Below, piece by piece: positions 42,339 to 51,121 of a stretch of DNA of 64,000 nucleotides. The first letter of the stretch is position 1. Every line of letters starts with the position of its first letter. The notes beneath the pieces are model-generated. The model ran no database searches, was not told the origin of the DNA, and was given only the letters and a program-made list of their open reading frames with translations. Both the position numbers and the translations under genes were made by a program. Where the stretch lies: the NCBI GenBank assembly GCA_963626285.1, contig CAVFWQ010000002.1, forward strand, positions 1 to 64,000, in the 5' to 3' direction. This DNA is from CAVDRM01 sp963626285 (GTDB lineage: Bacteria; Bacillota; Clostridia; Christensenellales; Aristaeellaceae).

Positions 42339-43115
42339 ATGAAACGACTGCTCACTTTTTTGCTTCTTTTATCCCTGCTTGTCCCCGCCTGCGCGGAGGA
42401 AGCCGCACGGCTGCCGGACACGACCTATGAGCTGGCGCCCTTGGTGACGCTTTCCGAGGGCGAGGAGCTTGTTTTGACGCTCCAGAGTTCCTATTATTCG
42501 GGCGAAACGGTCTACAAGGGCTCGACCGGCAAGGTGCTGACGGGCGCGTGCGCCCTGCACTGCGCCGCCGTGGTCATCACCAACCTGACGGGCAAAACGG
42601 TCACGGCGCAGGAGGCCGCCCGCGCCAACAACATCAGCAAGACCTCCGGCAAATACTGGTCGGCGTTCGTGTCGTGGGGCAAGCTGGGCAACTCCTTCGG
42701 CGTGGACTTTGAGAGCTTCGATCTGGCGCAGTACGGCTCGCGCCTGCGCGCCAACGGCACGGATAAGGTCGAGCGGCGGCAGAAAAAGCTGGACATGATC
42801 GTCGAGGCGCTGGAAAATTATGCCGGCGCGAGCGGGCTGATCGTGCATTTCAACGCGACCGGCCAGCTCAACGGCAGCGGCAAGCGCCATGCCGTGGTGG
42901 TGGTGGGGTACATCCAAAAAGACGGCGTCGTGACCGACCTTCTGCTCAGCGATTCCTCCGTTCCCGCGCCGGCGGGCGCGTGCGTGCGCCTGAGCCAAAG
43001 CTCCCTGCCCCTGTCCATGCTGGGCGAAAAGCGGCTGGCAAAGACGGCGGAGAGCGAGCTGGCCGCGCTGATGATGGACTATGCCGTGTCGTACCGCTAT
43101 GTTTTCGCGGAATAA
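42339..43115 (+). CDS. Secreted C39/papain-like cysteine peptidase-fold protein
   Basis: 258 residues. Signal peptide (MKRLLTFLLLLSLLVPACA), then TGACALHCAAVVITNLTGK with a candidate catalytic cysteine, and KRHAVVVVGY with a candidate histidine followed by DLLLSDSS with an acid. This Cys...His...Asp order is like peptidase C39-like domains. It sits directly after the peptidoglycan-peptide genes and before a PBP, so a role in wall peptide cleavage is plausible but unproven. Confidence 0.7.
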   Translation: MKRLLTFLLLLSLLVPACAEEAARLPDTTYELAPLVTLSEGEELVLTLQSSYYSGETVYKGSTGKVLTGACALHCAAVVITNLTGKTVTAQEAARANNISKTSGKYWSAFVSWGKLGNSFGVDFESFDLAQYGSRLRANGTDKVERRQKKLDMIVEALENYAGASGLIVHFNATGQLNGSGKRHAVVVVGYIQKDGVVTDLLLSDSSVPAPAGACVRLSQSSLPLSMLGEKRLAKTAESELAALMMDYAVSYRYVFAE

Positions 43116-43183
43116 AACCCGCGCCTCTTTCGTTCTATGGTCGGGGAGAGGCAAAAGACCTGAAGGCTGAAAGGATTTGGAAG

Positions 43184-46100
43184 GTGAAAAAGCGCTATTC
43201 GGAGCCGAATGACAATTGGCAGGGCGATGATGCAGGCTTCAATCAGCCGTATGTGCAGCCGGGCGAAGCGTATGACCAATGGGACGGGAATACGCAGGGC
43301 TATGCGGAGCAGTATCAGGACAGTTATCGGCAGGACTACGGGGAAGATCCCTATGCCGAAAACGGCGGCTATGCGGCTATGCCCTATGACGAATATACCG
43401 ATGATGCGCCCTATGCGGACGCCGAGGAGCTGCCGCCGGACGAATACTATGACGAATATCTGGAGCAGTACGCCGAGGAGCTGGACGACCTCGACGATGT
43501 GAAGCCGCCGAAGCCCAAGAAGGAAAAGCGCACGATTTTTAAGCCCCGCGACCGCAGGCCGAGCTTTTTGCTGGCGGTCGTCGTCAATTCCTTCCGCGTG
43601 CTCGTCTTGCTGGTGCTGATTTTGGGGCTGGCGGGCATGGGCGCCGTGGTCGGCGTCGCCCGCGCCTATGTGGACACCGCGCCGGAGCTGGACTTGGCGC
43701 TCATTGACGACCAGGCGCAGACCTCGTTTATTTACGATGCGGACGGGAATTTGATCACCGATTACAAGGGCACGGAAAACCGCGTCATGGTCTCCATTGA
43801 CGAAATGCCCATGATCCTGCGCAATGCCTTTGTCGCCGTGGAGGACGCCCGCTTTTACACGCACAACGGCATTGACTTAAAGCGCATTCTGGGCGCGTTC
43901 GTCAGCAATTTCGTGTCCGGCAGTCAGCAGGGCGGCTCGACCATCACCCAGCAGCTCATCAAAAATACCGTCCTGTCCTCCGAGCAGAGCTACCGCCGCA
44001 AGATCCAGGAAGCGTATTTGGCCATGCAGCTGGAGACCAAATACACCAAGGAGCAGATCCTGGAAAGCTACCTGAACACCATTTATCTGGGCGAAAATTA
44101 TTACGGCGTCAAGGTGGCGGCCTACGGCTTTTTCGGCAAGGATGATTTGAGCACGCTCACCCTGCGCGAATGCGCGATGCTCGCCGGCATGACCACCAAC
44201 CCCTATTATTACAACCCCCGCCGGAATTATTATGTCCGCCGGAGCGATACGACCGATTACCGCGCCGTCACCGACAACCGCACGGACTACGTCCTTCGCT
44301 GCATGTACGAAAACCAGTTCATCACCAGGCAGCAGTATGCGCAGGCGCTGGACAAAAGCACGGCGAACGTGCTGGAGACCTCGCCCGAAAGCAGCGAGCT
44401 GTACCCCTACACGCATTATGTGGAATACGCCGTGCGGGACGTCATCCAAGTCCTGCTTCAGTTGAACGACCTGGAAAACACCAGCGCCAACCGCAACAAA
44501 ATGGAAAACGAGCTGCGCACGGGCGGCTATCAGGTGTTCCTGGCGCTGGATACGGACATTCAGCAGACCCTGGAGGACACGCTGTACAACTACACGGATT
44601 ACCCCGCCCTCAACAACTCCGCCGATAAGATATACCGCGCCCGCAACTCGGACGGCACCTATGAGGAAATCGTCCAGCCGCAGGCCGCCGCCGTGGTGCT
44701 GGACTACCGGACGGGCGAAATCAAGGCCATCGTGGGCAGCCGCACCAGGCCGACCCGCCGCAAGACCCTGAACCGCGCCGCGGACATGAATATGCCCGTC
44801 GGCTCGTCCATCAAGCCCATCTCCGTCTATGCGCCGGCCATCGAGCTGGGCGCTGGCGCGGGCACGATACTGTACAATATGCCCATCCCCGTCACGGGCT
44901 GGCGCGGCGACAGCGGGCAGGATACCTGGCCGCGCAATTACGGCGGCAGCAGCTACCGAGGCCCCGAAACCCTGCGCACGGCGCTGGTCAAGAGCGACAA
45001 CACCGCCGCCGCCTATGCGCTGATGAACTGTGTGGGCGTGGAGCGCTCGTATGACTATCTCCTGCGTCTGGGCGCGTCCGAGGAGCATATCAACAAGACC
45101 CCGTTCGGTCTGGCGCTCGGCTCCAGCGGGCTTTCGTGCATCGAAATGGCCGTCGCCTTCGGAACGCTGGGCAACGGCGGCGTGTATCAGCAGCCGCTCA
45201 CCTTCCTGGGGCTGGCGGACAGCAGCCACAATATTCTGTACGACGCGCACGCCAACCAGACGCGCCGTCAGGTGTTCAAGGCGTCCACCGCGTGGCTCAC
45301 CGTGGACATTCTGAAGGACGCCGTGTCCTCCGGCACGGGCAAGTCCGCCCGCATTTCCGGCCAGACCGTGGCGGGCAAGACGGGCACGAACAGTGACCAG
45401 AAGGGCGTGTTCTTCGCCGGCATGACGGGCTGGTACTGCGCCACCGTCTGGATAGGCCACGACAACTACAAGGCGCTCTCGTCCAAGACCACCGGCGGCT
45501 CGTCCGCCGCCAAGCTGTGGCAGAAGTTCATGAGCGCGATCCATCAAAAGAAGGGGCTGTCCAACCGCGACATCATGGAGGGCAGCGCGTCGGACTACGG
45601 CCTGACCAGGGTCACGACCTGCGCCGTCAGCGGCCAGCTTGCGACGGCGGCCTGCCTGACCGACAAGATGGGCTACGGCACGGTGACGGATTACTGGCCC
45701 GCATCCAACGTCCCCACCCAGAGCTGCCAGATGCACGTCTCCGTGACCGTCTGCGCAGAGTCCGGCAGGCTCGCCACCGCCTATTGCCCCTCCACCGAGA
45801 CGCGGGGCGTGGTCATCATCCCCCGCGGGCATCCGCTGTACACCTACATCGGAACGAATTATGAAAGCGTTCTGACGGACTACTTGGGCGAGTTCGCGTC
45901 CGTTCAAATGACCGGCAGCTCCGCCGCGGACAGCGCCGCCATCCAGAGCAATACCTGCACATGGCACGGCTACGGCTCGTCGTCCTCCTATGACGCGGGC
46001 GATCTGGTCAACGCCCAGATGCGGCGGGACGCGGCCACGCTGATCAACTCCGCCGCCAACCGCCTCTCTCTGCTCGACCCGTATTCGAGCGAATATTATG

Positions 46101-46207
46101 CCCTGCTGGATGCCGTCAACGACCTGTCGCTCCTGCTCAACGCCTCCGCGACCACCGCCGAACTGTCCGCCGCCATGACCGCGCTCACGCAGGCGATGGC
46201 GCAGTGA
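43184..46207 (+). CDS. Class A penicillin-binding protein (PBP1a-like)
   Basis: 1007 residues. A Tyr/Asp/Glu-rich cytoplasmic tail of about 110 residues, one membrane helix (about 127-150), a GT51 glycosyltransferase domain with AVEDARFYTHNG (about 220) and GGSTITQQLIKN, then a transpeptidase with SSIK (about 542), SDN and KTGTN (about 730). It polymerises and cross-links peptidoglycan. The last ~230 residues include cysteine-bearing segments and a helical tail. GTG at 43184 is chosen because of the AAAGGA before it; the frame is open further upstream but not PBP-like. Confidence 0.93.
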   Translation: MKKRYSEPNDNWQGDDAGFNQPYVQPGEAYDQWDGNTQGYAEQYQDSYRQDYGEDPYAENGGYAAMPYDEYTDDAPYADAEELPPDEYYDEYLEQYAEELDDLDDVKPPKPKKEKRTIFKPRDRRPSFLLAVVVNSFRVLVLLVLILGLAGMGAVVGVARAYVDTAPELDLALIDDQAQTSFIYDADGNLITDYKGTENRVMVSIDEMPMILRNAFVAVEDARFYTHNGIDLKRILGAFVSNFVSGSQQGGSTITQQLIKNTVLSSEQSYRRKIQEAYLAMQLETKYTKEQILESYLNTIYLGENYYGVKVAAYGFFGKDDLSTLTLRECAMLAGMTTNPYYYNPRRNYYVRRSDTTDYRAVTDNRTDYVLRCMYENQFITRQQYAQALDKSTANVLETSPESSELYPYTHYVEYAVRDVIQVLLQLNDLENTSANRNKMENELRTGGYQVFLALDTDIQQTLEDTLYNYTDYPALNNSADKIYRARNSDGTYEEIVQPQAAAVVLDYRTGEIKAIVGSRTRPTRRKTLNRAADMNMPVGSSIKPISVYAPAIELGAGAGTILYNMPIPVTGWRGDSGQDTWPRNYGGSSYRGPETLRTALVKSDNTAAAYALMNCVGVERSYDYLLRLGASEEHINKTPFGLALGSSGLSCIEMAVAFGTLGNGGVYQQPLTFLGLADSSHNILYDAHANQTRRQVFKASTAWLTVDILKDAVSSGTGKSARISGQTVAGKTGTNSDQKGVFFAGMTGWYCATVWIGHDNYKALSSKTTGGSSAAKLWQKFMSAIHQKKGLSNRDIMEGSASDYGLTRVTTCAVSGQLATAACLTDKMGYGTVTDYWPASNVPTQSCQMHVSVTVCAESGRLATAYCPSTETRGVVIIPRGHPLYTYIGTNYESVLTDYLGEFASVQMTGSSAADSAAIQSNTCTWHGYGSSSSYDAGDLVNAQMRRDAATLINSAANRLSLLDPYSSEYYALLDAVNDLSLLLNASATTAELSAAMTALTQAMAQ

Positions 46208-46246
46208 CGGGCAAAGCTGCCCTCCGCATTTGGGCCACATTTCTGC

Positions 46247-46276
46247 TTTACAATTTGCGCCCGTATAGTGTATAAT
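46247..46276 (+). promoter_or_regulatory. Promoter of the small P-loop protein gene
   Basis: TTTACA (46247-46252), an 18-base spacer and TATAAT (46271-46276). Confidence 0.75.
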
Positions 46277-46311
46277 ACAGATAAAGAAATACAGCAAAGG
46301 GGGAATTTCCC

Positions 46312-46722
46312 ATGATACAGGTGATTCACGGCAGGAAGGGCTCCGGCAAAACGAAGCGTATTTTGGATTTGGCGAACACCACGGTCAAGGAAGCCCGCGG
46401 CAATGTCGTGTTTGTGGACGATGACAATCGGTATATGTTTGATTTGCGCCATGAGGTGCGCTTTGTAAACGCGGGCGATTACGGCGTGGACAGCCCCGAA
46501 ATGTTCCTGGGCTTCCTGTACGGCATGCTTGCGCAGAATTTTGATATCAGCTATGTTTTTATCGATGCGTTCAAGAAGCTCGTGCGGGTGCCTGTCGGCG
46601 AGACGGAGAAGTTCTTCGAGCGGCTGGAAAAGATGAGCCTCAAGCGCAACGTTCAGTTTATCATTTCCGTCAGCGTGGACGACAGCGAAGCGCCGGAATT
46701 TATGAAGAAGTATTTCGTCTGA
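46312..46722 (+). CDS. Small P-loop protein of unknown function
   Basis: 136 residues, with Walker A GRKGSGKTK at the N-terminus and a possible Walker B YVFIDAF (about 84-90). It is well conserved-looking, soluble and short. I cannot name the family; it may be a clostridial P-loop protein of unknown role. ATG follows AAAGGGGG. It has its own promoter and a hairpin terminator. Confidence 0.78.
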   Translation: MIQVIHGRKGSGKTKRILDLANTTVKEARGNVVFVDDDNRYMFDLRHEVRFVNAGDYGVDSPEMFLGFLYGMLAQNFDISYVFIDAFKKLVRVPVGETEKFFERLEKMSLKRNVQFIISVSVDDSEAPEFMKKYFV

Positions 46723-46783
46723 CGCGCTTTTGCCGTCCGGCTGCCGCGCCCCGTGAGCGGCGCGGGAGAATGCGCTGCCCAAC

Positions 46784-46811
46784 GAAAGCCTGCTCCGGCA
46801 GGCTTTCATTT
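46784..46811 (+). terminator. Terminator-like hairpin between the P-loop gene and thrC
   Basis: Perfect 10-bp stem GAAAGCCTGC/GCAGGCTTTC with loop TCCG. The T tract is weak (ATTTG), so read-through into thrC is likely to be partial. Confidence 0.65.
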
Positions 46812-46852
46812 GAATGGAAGCGAACGATTTTTTATATGGAGGAACGGATGCC

Positions 46853-48334
46853 ATGCCGTATATCTGCACAAGAGGCGGGGAGACTTTGACCGCTGCTCAG
46901 GCGATTTTGAAGGGGCTGGCCGGAAACGGCGGGCTGTATGTTCCCTGCTCGATCCCGCGGGCAGCGGACGATATGCTGCCGTTTGCGCCCGACCTGCCCT
47001 ATGCGCAGCGTGCGGCGCGTGTCCTTTCCTGCTTTTTAGACGATTTTTCCGCCGAGGAGATCGGCGGCATCTGCGCGGACTCCTACGGCAGGTTTGACGA
47101 TGCGCGCATCGCGCCCGTGCGCTTACCGGACGAAAGCACGGCCGTGCTGGAGCTTTTCCACGGGCCGACGCTGGCCTTCAAGGACATGGCGCTGCAAATG
47201 CTGCCGCGCCTGACCGTTTTTTCCGCGAAAAAGTGCGGGGAGACGCGCCGGGTCTGCATCCTGACCGCCACGAGCGGCGATACGGGCAAGGCCGCGCTGG
47301 AGGGCTTTGAGGATGTCCCCGGCACGCGCTGCACCGTCTTTTATCCTTTGGACGGCGTGAGCCGCCTGCAGGAAAAGCAGATGGTCACCTCCGGCGGGAA
47401 CAATACGCAGGTCGTCGCCGTGCGCGGTAATTTTGACGATGCGCAGACGGGCGTGAAGCGCCTGTTCAACGATGCCGATTTTGTTCGGGCGATGAATGAA
47501 AGGGGCTGCGTGCTGTCGTCCGCCAATTCCATCAACATCGGGCGCCTGGTGCCGCAGGTGGCGTATTATTTCTCCGCCTATGCCGACCTGTGCGCCGGCG
47601 GGATGCTCAAAAAGGGCGAAATGTTCGATGCCTGCGTCCCGACGGGCAACTTCGGCGACATTCTGGCGGCCTACTATGCGCGGCGCATGGGCGTGCCGAT
47701 CGCGCGGCTCATCTGCGCCTCCAACCGCAACGATGTGCTGACGGAGTTCATGCACACGGGCGTTTACAATGCGAACAGACCCTTCCATAAGACCATTTCG
47801 CCCTCGATGGACATTCTGATCTCCTCCAATCTGGAGCGGCTGCTCTTTGAACTGTGCGGGCGCGACGCAAAGCGCGTGAGCGCCATGATGCAGTCCCTCA
47901 AGGAAACGGGCGCGTTCCGCCTGAACGCGGACGAGCTGGCCGCCCTGCAAAAGGATTTTGCGGGCGTCAGCGCGGATGATAACGAAACGCGGGACGAGAT
48001 CGCGCTGGTGTGGCGGGAGAAGCACTACCTGCTCGACCCGCACACGGCGGTCGCCATGCGCGCCCTGAGAAAGGCGCGGGCGGAGGAGCAGGCCGTGCGC
48101 AAGACGCTGGTGGTGTCCACGGCCAGCCCCTTCAAGTTTGCGCAGGACGTGGGCGAGGCCATCGGCCTTGCCCGCACGGAGGACGCCATGCGCGATGCCG
48201 AGGCACTCAGCGCCTTCACGGGGCTGCCCCTGCCGGGTCCATTGGCGCGGCTCCGCACCGCGGCGGTGCGGCATCGCGCCGTCTGCGAGCCTGAGCAGAT
48301 GGGCAGGGAAGTGCTGAACGGGCTGCCGGAATAA
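46853..48334 (+). CDS. thrC: Threonine synthase
   Basis: 493 residues. PLP enzyme converting O-phosphohomoserine to threonine. N-terminal YICTRGG, PLP-lysine GPTLAFKDMALQ (Lys110), phosphate-binding TATSGDTGKAA, and SSANSINIGRL match the longer (E. coli/fungal-like) class of threonine synthases. ATG at 46853 follows GGAGG by 10 bases. No other threonine-pathway gene is adjacent. Confidence 0.96.
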   Translation: MPYICTRGGETLTAAQAILKGLAGNGGLYVPCSIPRAADDMLPFAPDLPYAQRAARVLSCFLDDFSAEEIGGICADSYGRFDDARIAPVRLPDESTAVLELFHGPTLAFKDMALQMLPRLTVFSAKKCGETRRVCILTATSGDTGKAALEGFEDVPGTRCTVFYPLDGVSRLQEKQMVTSGGNNTQVVAVRGNFDDAQTGVKRLFNDADFVRAMNERGCVLSSANSINIGRLVPQVAYYFSAYADLCAGGMLKKGEMFDACVPTGNFGDILAAYYARRMGVPIARLICASNRNDVLTEFMHTGVYNANRPFHKTISPSMDILISSNLERLLFELCGRDAKRVSAMMQSLKETGAFRLNADELAALQKDFAGVSADDNETRDEIALVWREKHYLLDPHTAVAMRALRKARAEEQAVRKTLVVSTASPFKFAQDVGEAIGLARTEDAMRDAEALSAFTGLPLPGPLARLRTAAVRHRAVCEPEQMGREVLNGLPE

Positions 48335-48370
48335 ACGGCGCGGGGCTTAAACGAACGGAGTGAGCGGCTG

Positions 48371-48592
48371 ATGAGTGAGCGGGAGCGGTACGAGCGGTAT
48401 CTGCGGGCGAAGGAGCTGGAGCGCGAGGACAGGCGGGAGCGGCTGCGGATTCTGGCAGGGCTTGCGGACTTCGGCGGCGTTGTGCTGGCGATAGTCGTGA
48501 TCCTGGCGCTGCTGGCGTTGCTGCTGAGCCTGCTCTCATGGCTGCGGCAGGACATCGCATCGACGTTTGCGATTTTTTTGAACAGGTTTTAA
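48371..48592 (+). CDS. Small membrane protein with charged N-terminus
   Basis: 73 residues. A highly charged helical N-terminal half (many Arg/Glu) and one long hydrophobic segment (about 34-58) ending FLNRF. ATG follows GGAGTG. No family is recognised. It lies 36 bases after thrC and is followed by a terminator, so it is probably the last gene of that transcript. Confidence 0.6.
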   Translation: MSERERYERYLRAKELEREDRRERLRILAGLADFGGVVLAIVVILALLALLLSLLSWLRQDIASTFAIFLNRF

Positions 48593-48600
48593 GTCATTTG

Positions 48601-48632
48601 AGGTGCGCGGACATGCTCGGCGCACCTTTTTT
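48601..48632 (+). terminator. Intrinsic terminator before the UDG gene
   Basis: GGTGCGC (48602-48608)/GCGCACC (48620-48626) followed by six T. It ends just 22 bases before the UDG start codon. Confidence 0.8.
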
Positions 48633-48653
48633 CGGTCAGGGGGCGGAAAATTT

Positions 48654-49244
48654 TTGTGTACGATAGAGCAGCTCAACCGCGATATGGCGGCGTTTTTTGC
48701 GGACGAGGCGCGGCCTCTGGTGTTCGGAGAGGGAAAGACAGACTCGCCCGCGCTCATGCTGGTGGGCGAAGCGCCGGGCGGGGAGGAGGAGCTTCGGCGC
48801 AGGCCCTTTGTCGGCCGCGCCGGAAAGAATCTGGATGAATTTTTGCGGTCGGTTTCCCTCGACCGAAGGGAGATATACGTTTCCAACGTGGTCAAGGTGC
48901 GGCCGACGGCTGAGGGGAAGACGGGGCGGCTTCGCAACCGTGCGCCGAGCCGCGGGGAGCTTGCCCGCTTCACGCCGTGGCTGGAAAGGGAGATCCTTTC
49001 GGTGCGCCCCAAGCTCCTTGTCAGCCTCGGCAACATCCCCTTGCACGCGCTGGCCGAGGACGGGGACATCACCGTCGGGCAGGCGCACGGGACATTCGTT
49101 GCGTCCCGCGTGGGGATTCCGCTCTTTGCGCTGTACCATCCCGCCTCCGTCATCTACCGGCAGGCGCTGCGGGCGGTGTATGCGCAGGACGTGATGCGCC
49201 TGGCCGATGCGCTTCAAAATCAAGCGCTTTATCCGCTGCCTTGA
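48654..49244 (+). CDS. Type-4 uracil-DNA glycosylase family protein
   Basis: 196 residues. GEAPGGEEELRRRPFVGRAG holds the family 4 uracil-binding motif (GEAPG) and the following G-R-AG; the second motif HPAS is in YHPASVIY. Family 4 enzymes usually carry four Fe-S cysteines, which I do not see here apart from a cysteine at position 2, so this could be a non-Fe-S relative (family 5 or other). Start TTG at 48654 after GGGGGCGG is the best choice; it begins right after a terminator. Confidence 0.8.
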   Translation: MCTIEQLNRDMAAFFADEARPLVFGEGKTDSPALMLVGEAPGGEEELRRRPFVGRAGKNLDEFLRSVSLDRREIYVSNVVKVRPTAEGKTGRLRNRAPSRGELARFTPWLEREILSVRPKLLVSLGNIPLHALAEDGDITVGQAHGTFVASRVGIPLFALYHPASVIYRQALRAVYAQDVMRLADALQNQALYPLP

Positions 49245-49284
49245 TTCTGCCCCAAAATCAGGTTAAGATTTCCCGAATTGTTTA

Positions 49285-49313
49285 TTGACTTTGAAAAACG
49301 ATTGCGGTAGTCT
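49285..49313 (+). promoter_or_regulatory. Promoter of the second ABC exporter pair
   Basis: TTGACT (49285-49290), a 17-base spacer and TAGTCT (49308-49313). An 8-bp hairpin GTCTCTCC/GGAGAGAC lies between it and the RBS. Confidence 0.6.
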
Positions 49314-49384
49314 AATGCCTGTATCATTCAGAGCTTGTCTTGAGTCTCTCCGGGCGGAGAGACGGACTTGAGGGAGGGAAGACA

Positions 49385-51121
49385 TTGAAGAAGCTGATGC
49401 GCTACGCGGGAGAATATCAAAGATTTCTCCTCCTGACGCCGCTGCTGATGGTGGGCGAGGTCGTGATGGAAACGCTTATCCCCACGCTCATCGCGCAGCT
49501 GGTGAACATGATTTCGGCCTCCGGCGAAACGCCGCTGGATATGGCCGAGCTGCTGAAAAGCGGCGGACTGATGCTCCTGATGGCGCTTTTGTCGCTGGGC
49601 TTCGGCGCTTTGGGCGCACGGACGGCCTCCAGGGGCGCGATGGGTTTTTCCAAGAACCTGCGCAGGGCGCTGTTTGAGAAGGTGGAGCATTTCTCGTTTG
49701 AAAACATCGATAAGTTCAGCACGGCCTCTCTGGTCACCCGCCTGACCACGGATGTCAACCAGGTGCAGAACGTGGTCATGATGATGATCCGCATTGCGAT
49801 TCGCTCGCCCATCATGTTCGTGATGGCGTTCTTCTGGGCCTGGAAGCTGAATCCGAGCCTCATCACCATTCTGCTCGTCGCCGCGCCGATTCTGTTCTTC
49901 GGCATGGCGGCCATCGTCAAGATCGCCTTCCCGCGCTTCCGCATCATGATGAAAAGGTACGATGCGCTGAACGCCTCCGTGCAGGAAAACCTGACCGCCA
50001 TCCGCGTGGTGAAGGCATTCGTGCGCGAGCAGTTTGAAAAGTCCAAGTTTGCCAAGTCCGCCGACGACGTGACGCAGGCGCAGCGGGCGGCGGAGCGCGT
50101 CATCATCCTGAACTCCCCGCTGATGCAGATCATCATTTACAGCTGCATGATAGCCGTTCTGTGGCTGGGCGGCAACCAAATCATCGGCGGGCAGATGGCC
50201 GTGGGCGATATGATCGCCTTCATCACCTACATCACCCAGATCCTGATGGCGCTGATGATGCTGTCCTTCATCTTTGTCGCCTATGTCATGTCCAAGGCCT
50301 CCATCGTGCGCATCAATGAGGTGCTGGACGAGCAGCCCGTCATCCGCAGCCCTAAGCACGCGGAAACGGATGTCCGGGACGGCTCAATCGTGTTTGACCA
50401 TGTGACCTTCGGCTACGGCTCGGACAAGAGCCGCGCCGTTTTGCAGGACGTGAATTTGAGCATCCGCTCGGGCGAAACCATCGGCCTGATCGGCGCGACA
50501 GGCTCTGCCAAGAGCACACTCGTTTCGCTCATCCCGCGCCTGTATGACGTGACGGAGGGGCGCGTGCTGGTGGGCGGCCGCGATGTGCGCGAATACGATA
50601 CGGAAGCCCTGCGCAACGCCGTGGCGATGGTGCTTCAGAAGAATGTCCTGTTCTCCGGCACGATCGCCGAAAACCTGCGCTGGGGCAATGAACACGCAAC
50701 GCAGGAGGAGCTGGAGGCGGCCTGCCGGGTCGCCCAGGCGGACGGCTTCATCAAGTCCTTCCCCAAAGGCTATGAGACCGATTTGGGACAGGGCGGCGTG
50801 AACGTCTCCGGCGGACAGAAGCAGCGTCTGTGCATTGCCCGCGCCCTGCTCAAGAAGCCGAAGGTCATGATCCTGGACGATGCGACCAGCGCCGTGGATA
50901 CCGCGACCGATGCCGGCATCCGTGCGGCGCTCAGGACCCAGATGGCCGATACCACCACCATCATCATCGCGCAGCGCATCTCCTCCGTCATGGAGGCCGA
51001 CCGCATCATCGTGCTGGACGAGGGTCGCGTGGCGGACGTCGGCACCCATGATGAACTGATGCAGCGCAGCGAGATCTACCGTGAGGTGTATACCTCCCAG
51101 CAGAAGGGAGTGGAAGCCTGA
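49385..51121 (+). CDS. Heterodimeric ABC exporter subunit, degenerate site
   Basis: 578 residues. Six-helix membrane domain and ATPase domain with signature VSGGQKQR. Walker A reads GATGSAKST (alanine in place of the last glycine) and Walker B is VMILDDATSAVD (aspartate in place of the catalytic glutamate), so its own ATP site is non-catalytic. Start TTG at 49385 follows GGAGGG at proper spacing. Stop overlaps the next ATG by one base. Confidence 0.9.
   Translation: MKKLMRYAGEYQRFLLLTPLLMVGEVVMETLIPTLIAQLVNMISASGETPLDMAELLKSGGLMLLMALLSLGFGALGARTASRGAMGFSKNLRRALFEKVEHFSFENIDKFSTASLVTRLTTDVNQVQNVVMMMIRIAIRSPIMFVMAFFWAWKLNPSLITILLVAAPILFFGMAAIVKIAFPRFRIMMKRYDALNASVQENLTAIRVVKAFVREQFEKSKFAKSADDVTQAQRAAERVIILNSPLMQIIIYSCMIAVLWLGGNQIIGGQMAVGDMIAFITYITQILMALMMLSFIFVAYVMSKASIVRINEVLDEQPVIRSPKHAETDVRDGSIVFDHVTFGYGSDKSRAVLQDVNLSIRSGETIGLIGATGSAKSTLVSLIPRLYDVTEGRVLVGGRDVREYDTEALRNAVAMVLQKNVLFSGTIAENLRWGNEHATQEELEAACRVAQADGFIKSFPKGYETDLGQGGVNVSGGQKQRLCIARALLKKPKVMILDDATSAVDTATDAGIRAALRTQMADTTTIIIAQRISSVMEADRIIVLDEGRVADVGTHDELMQRSEIYREVYTSQQKGVEA

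Noticed and set aside
46784..46852. A T-box or amino-acid leader before thrC
   Set aside because: Only a simple 10-bp hairpin is there; no T-box sequence, specifier loop or run of Thr codons.
49340..49384. A leader peptide and attenuator before the second ABC pair, like the first
   Set aside because: The hairpin GTCTCTCC/GGAGAGAC has no T run and there is no separate ORF with an RBS; the upstream codons are in frame with the ABC gene.
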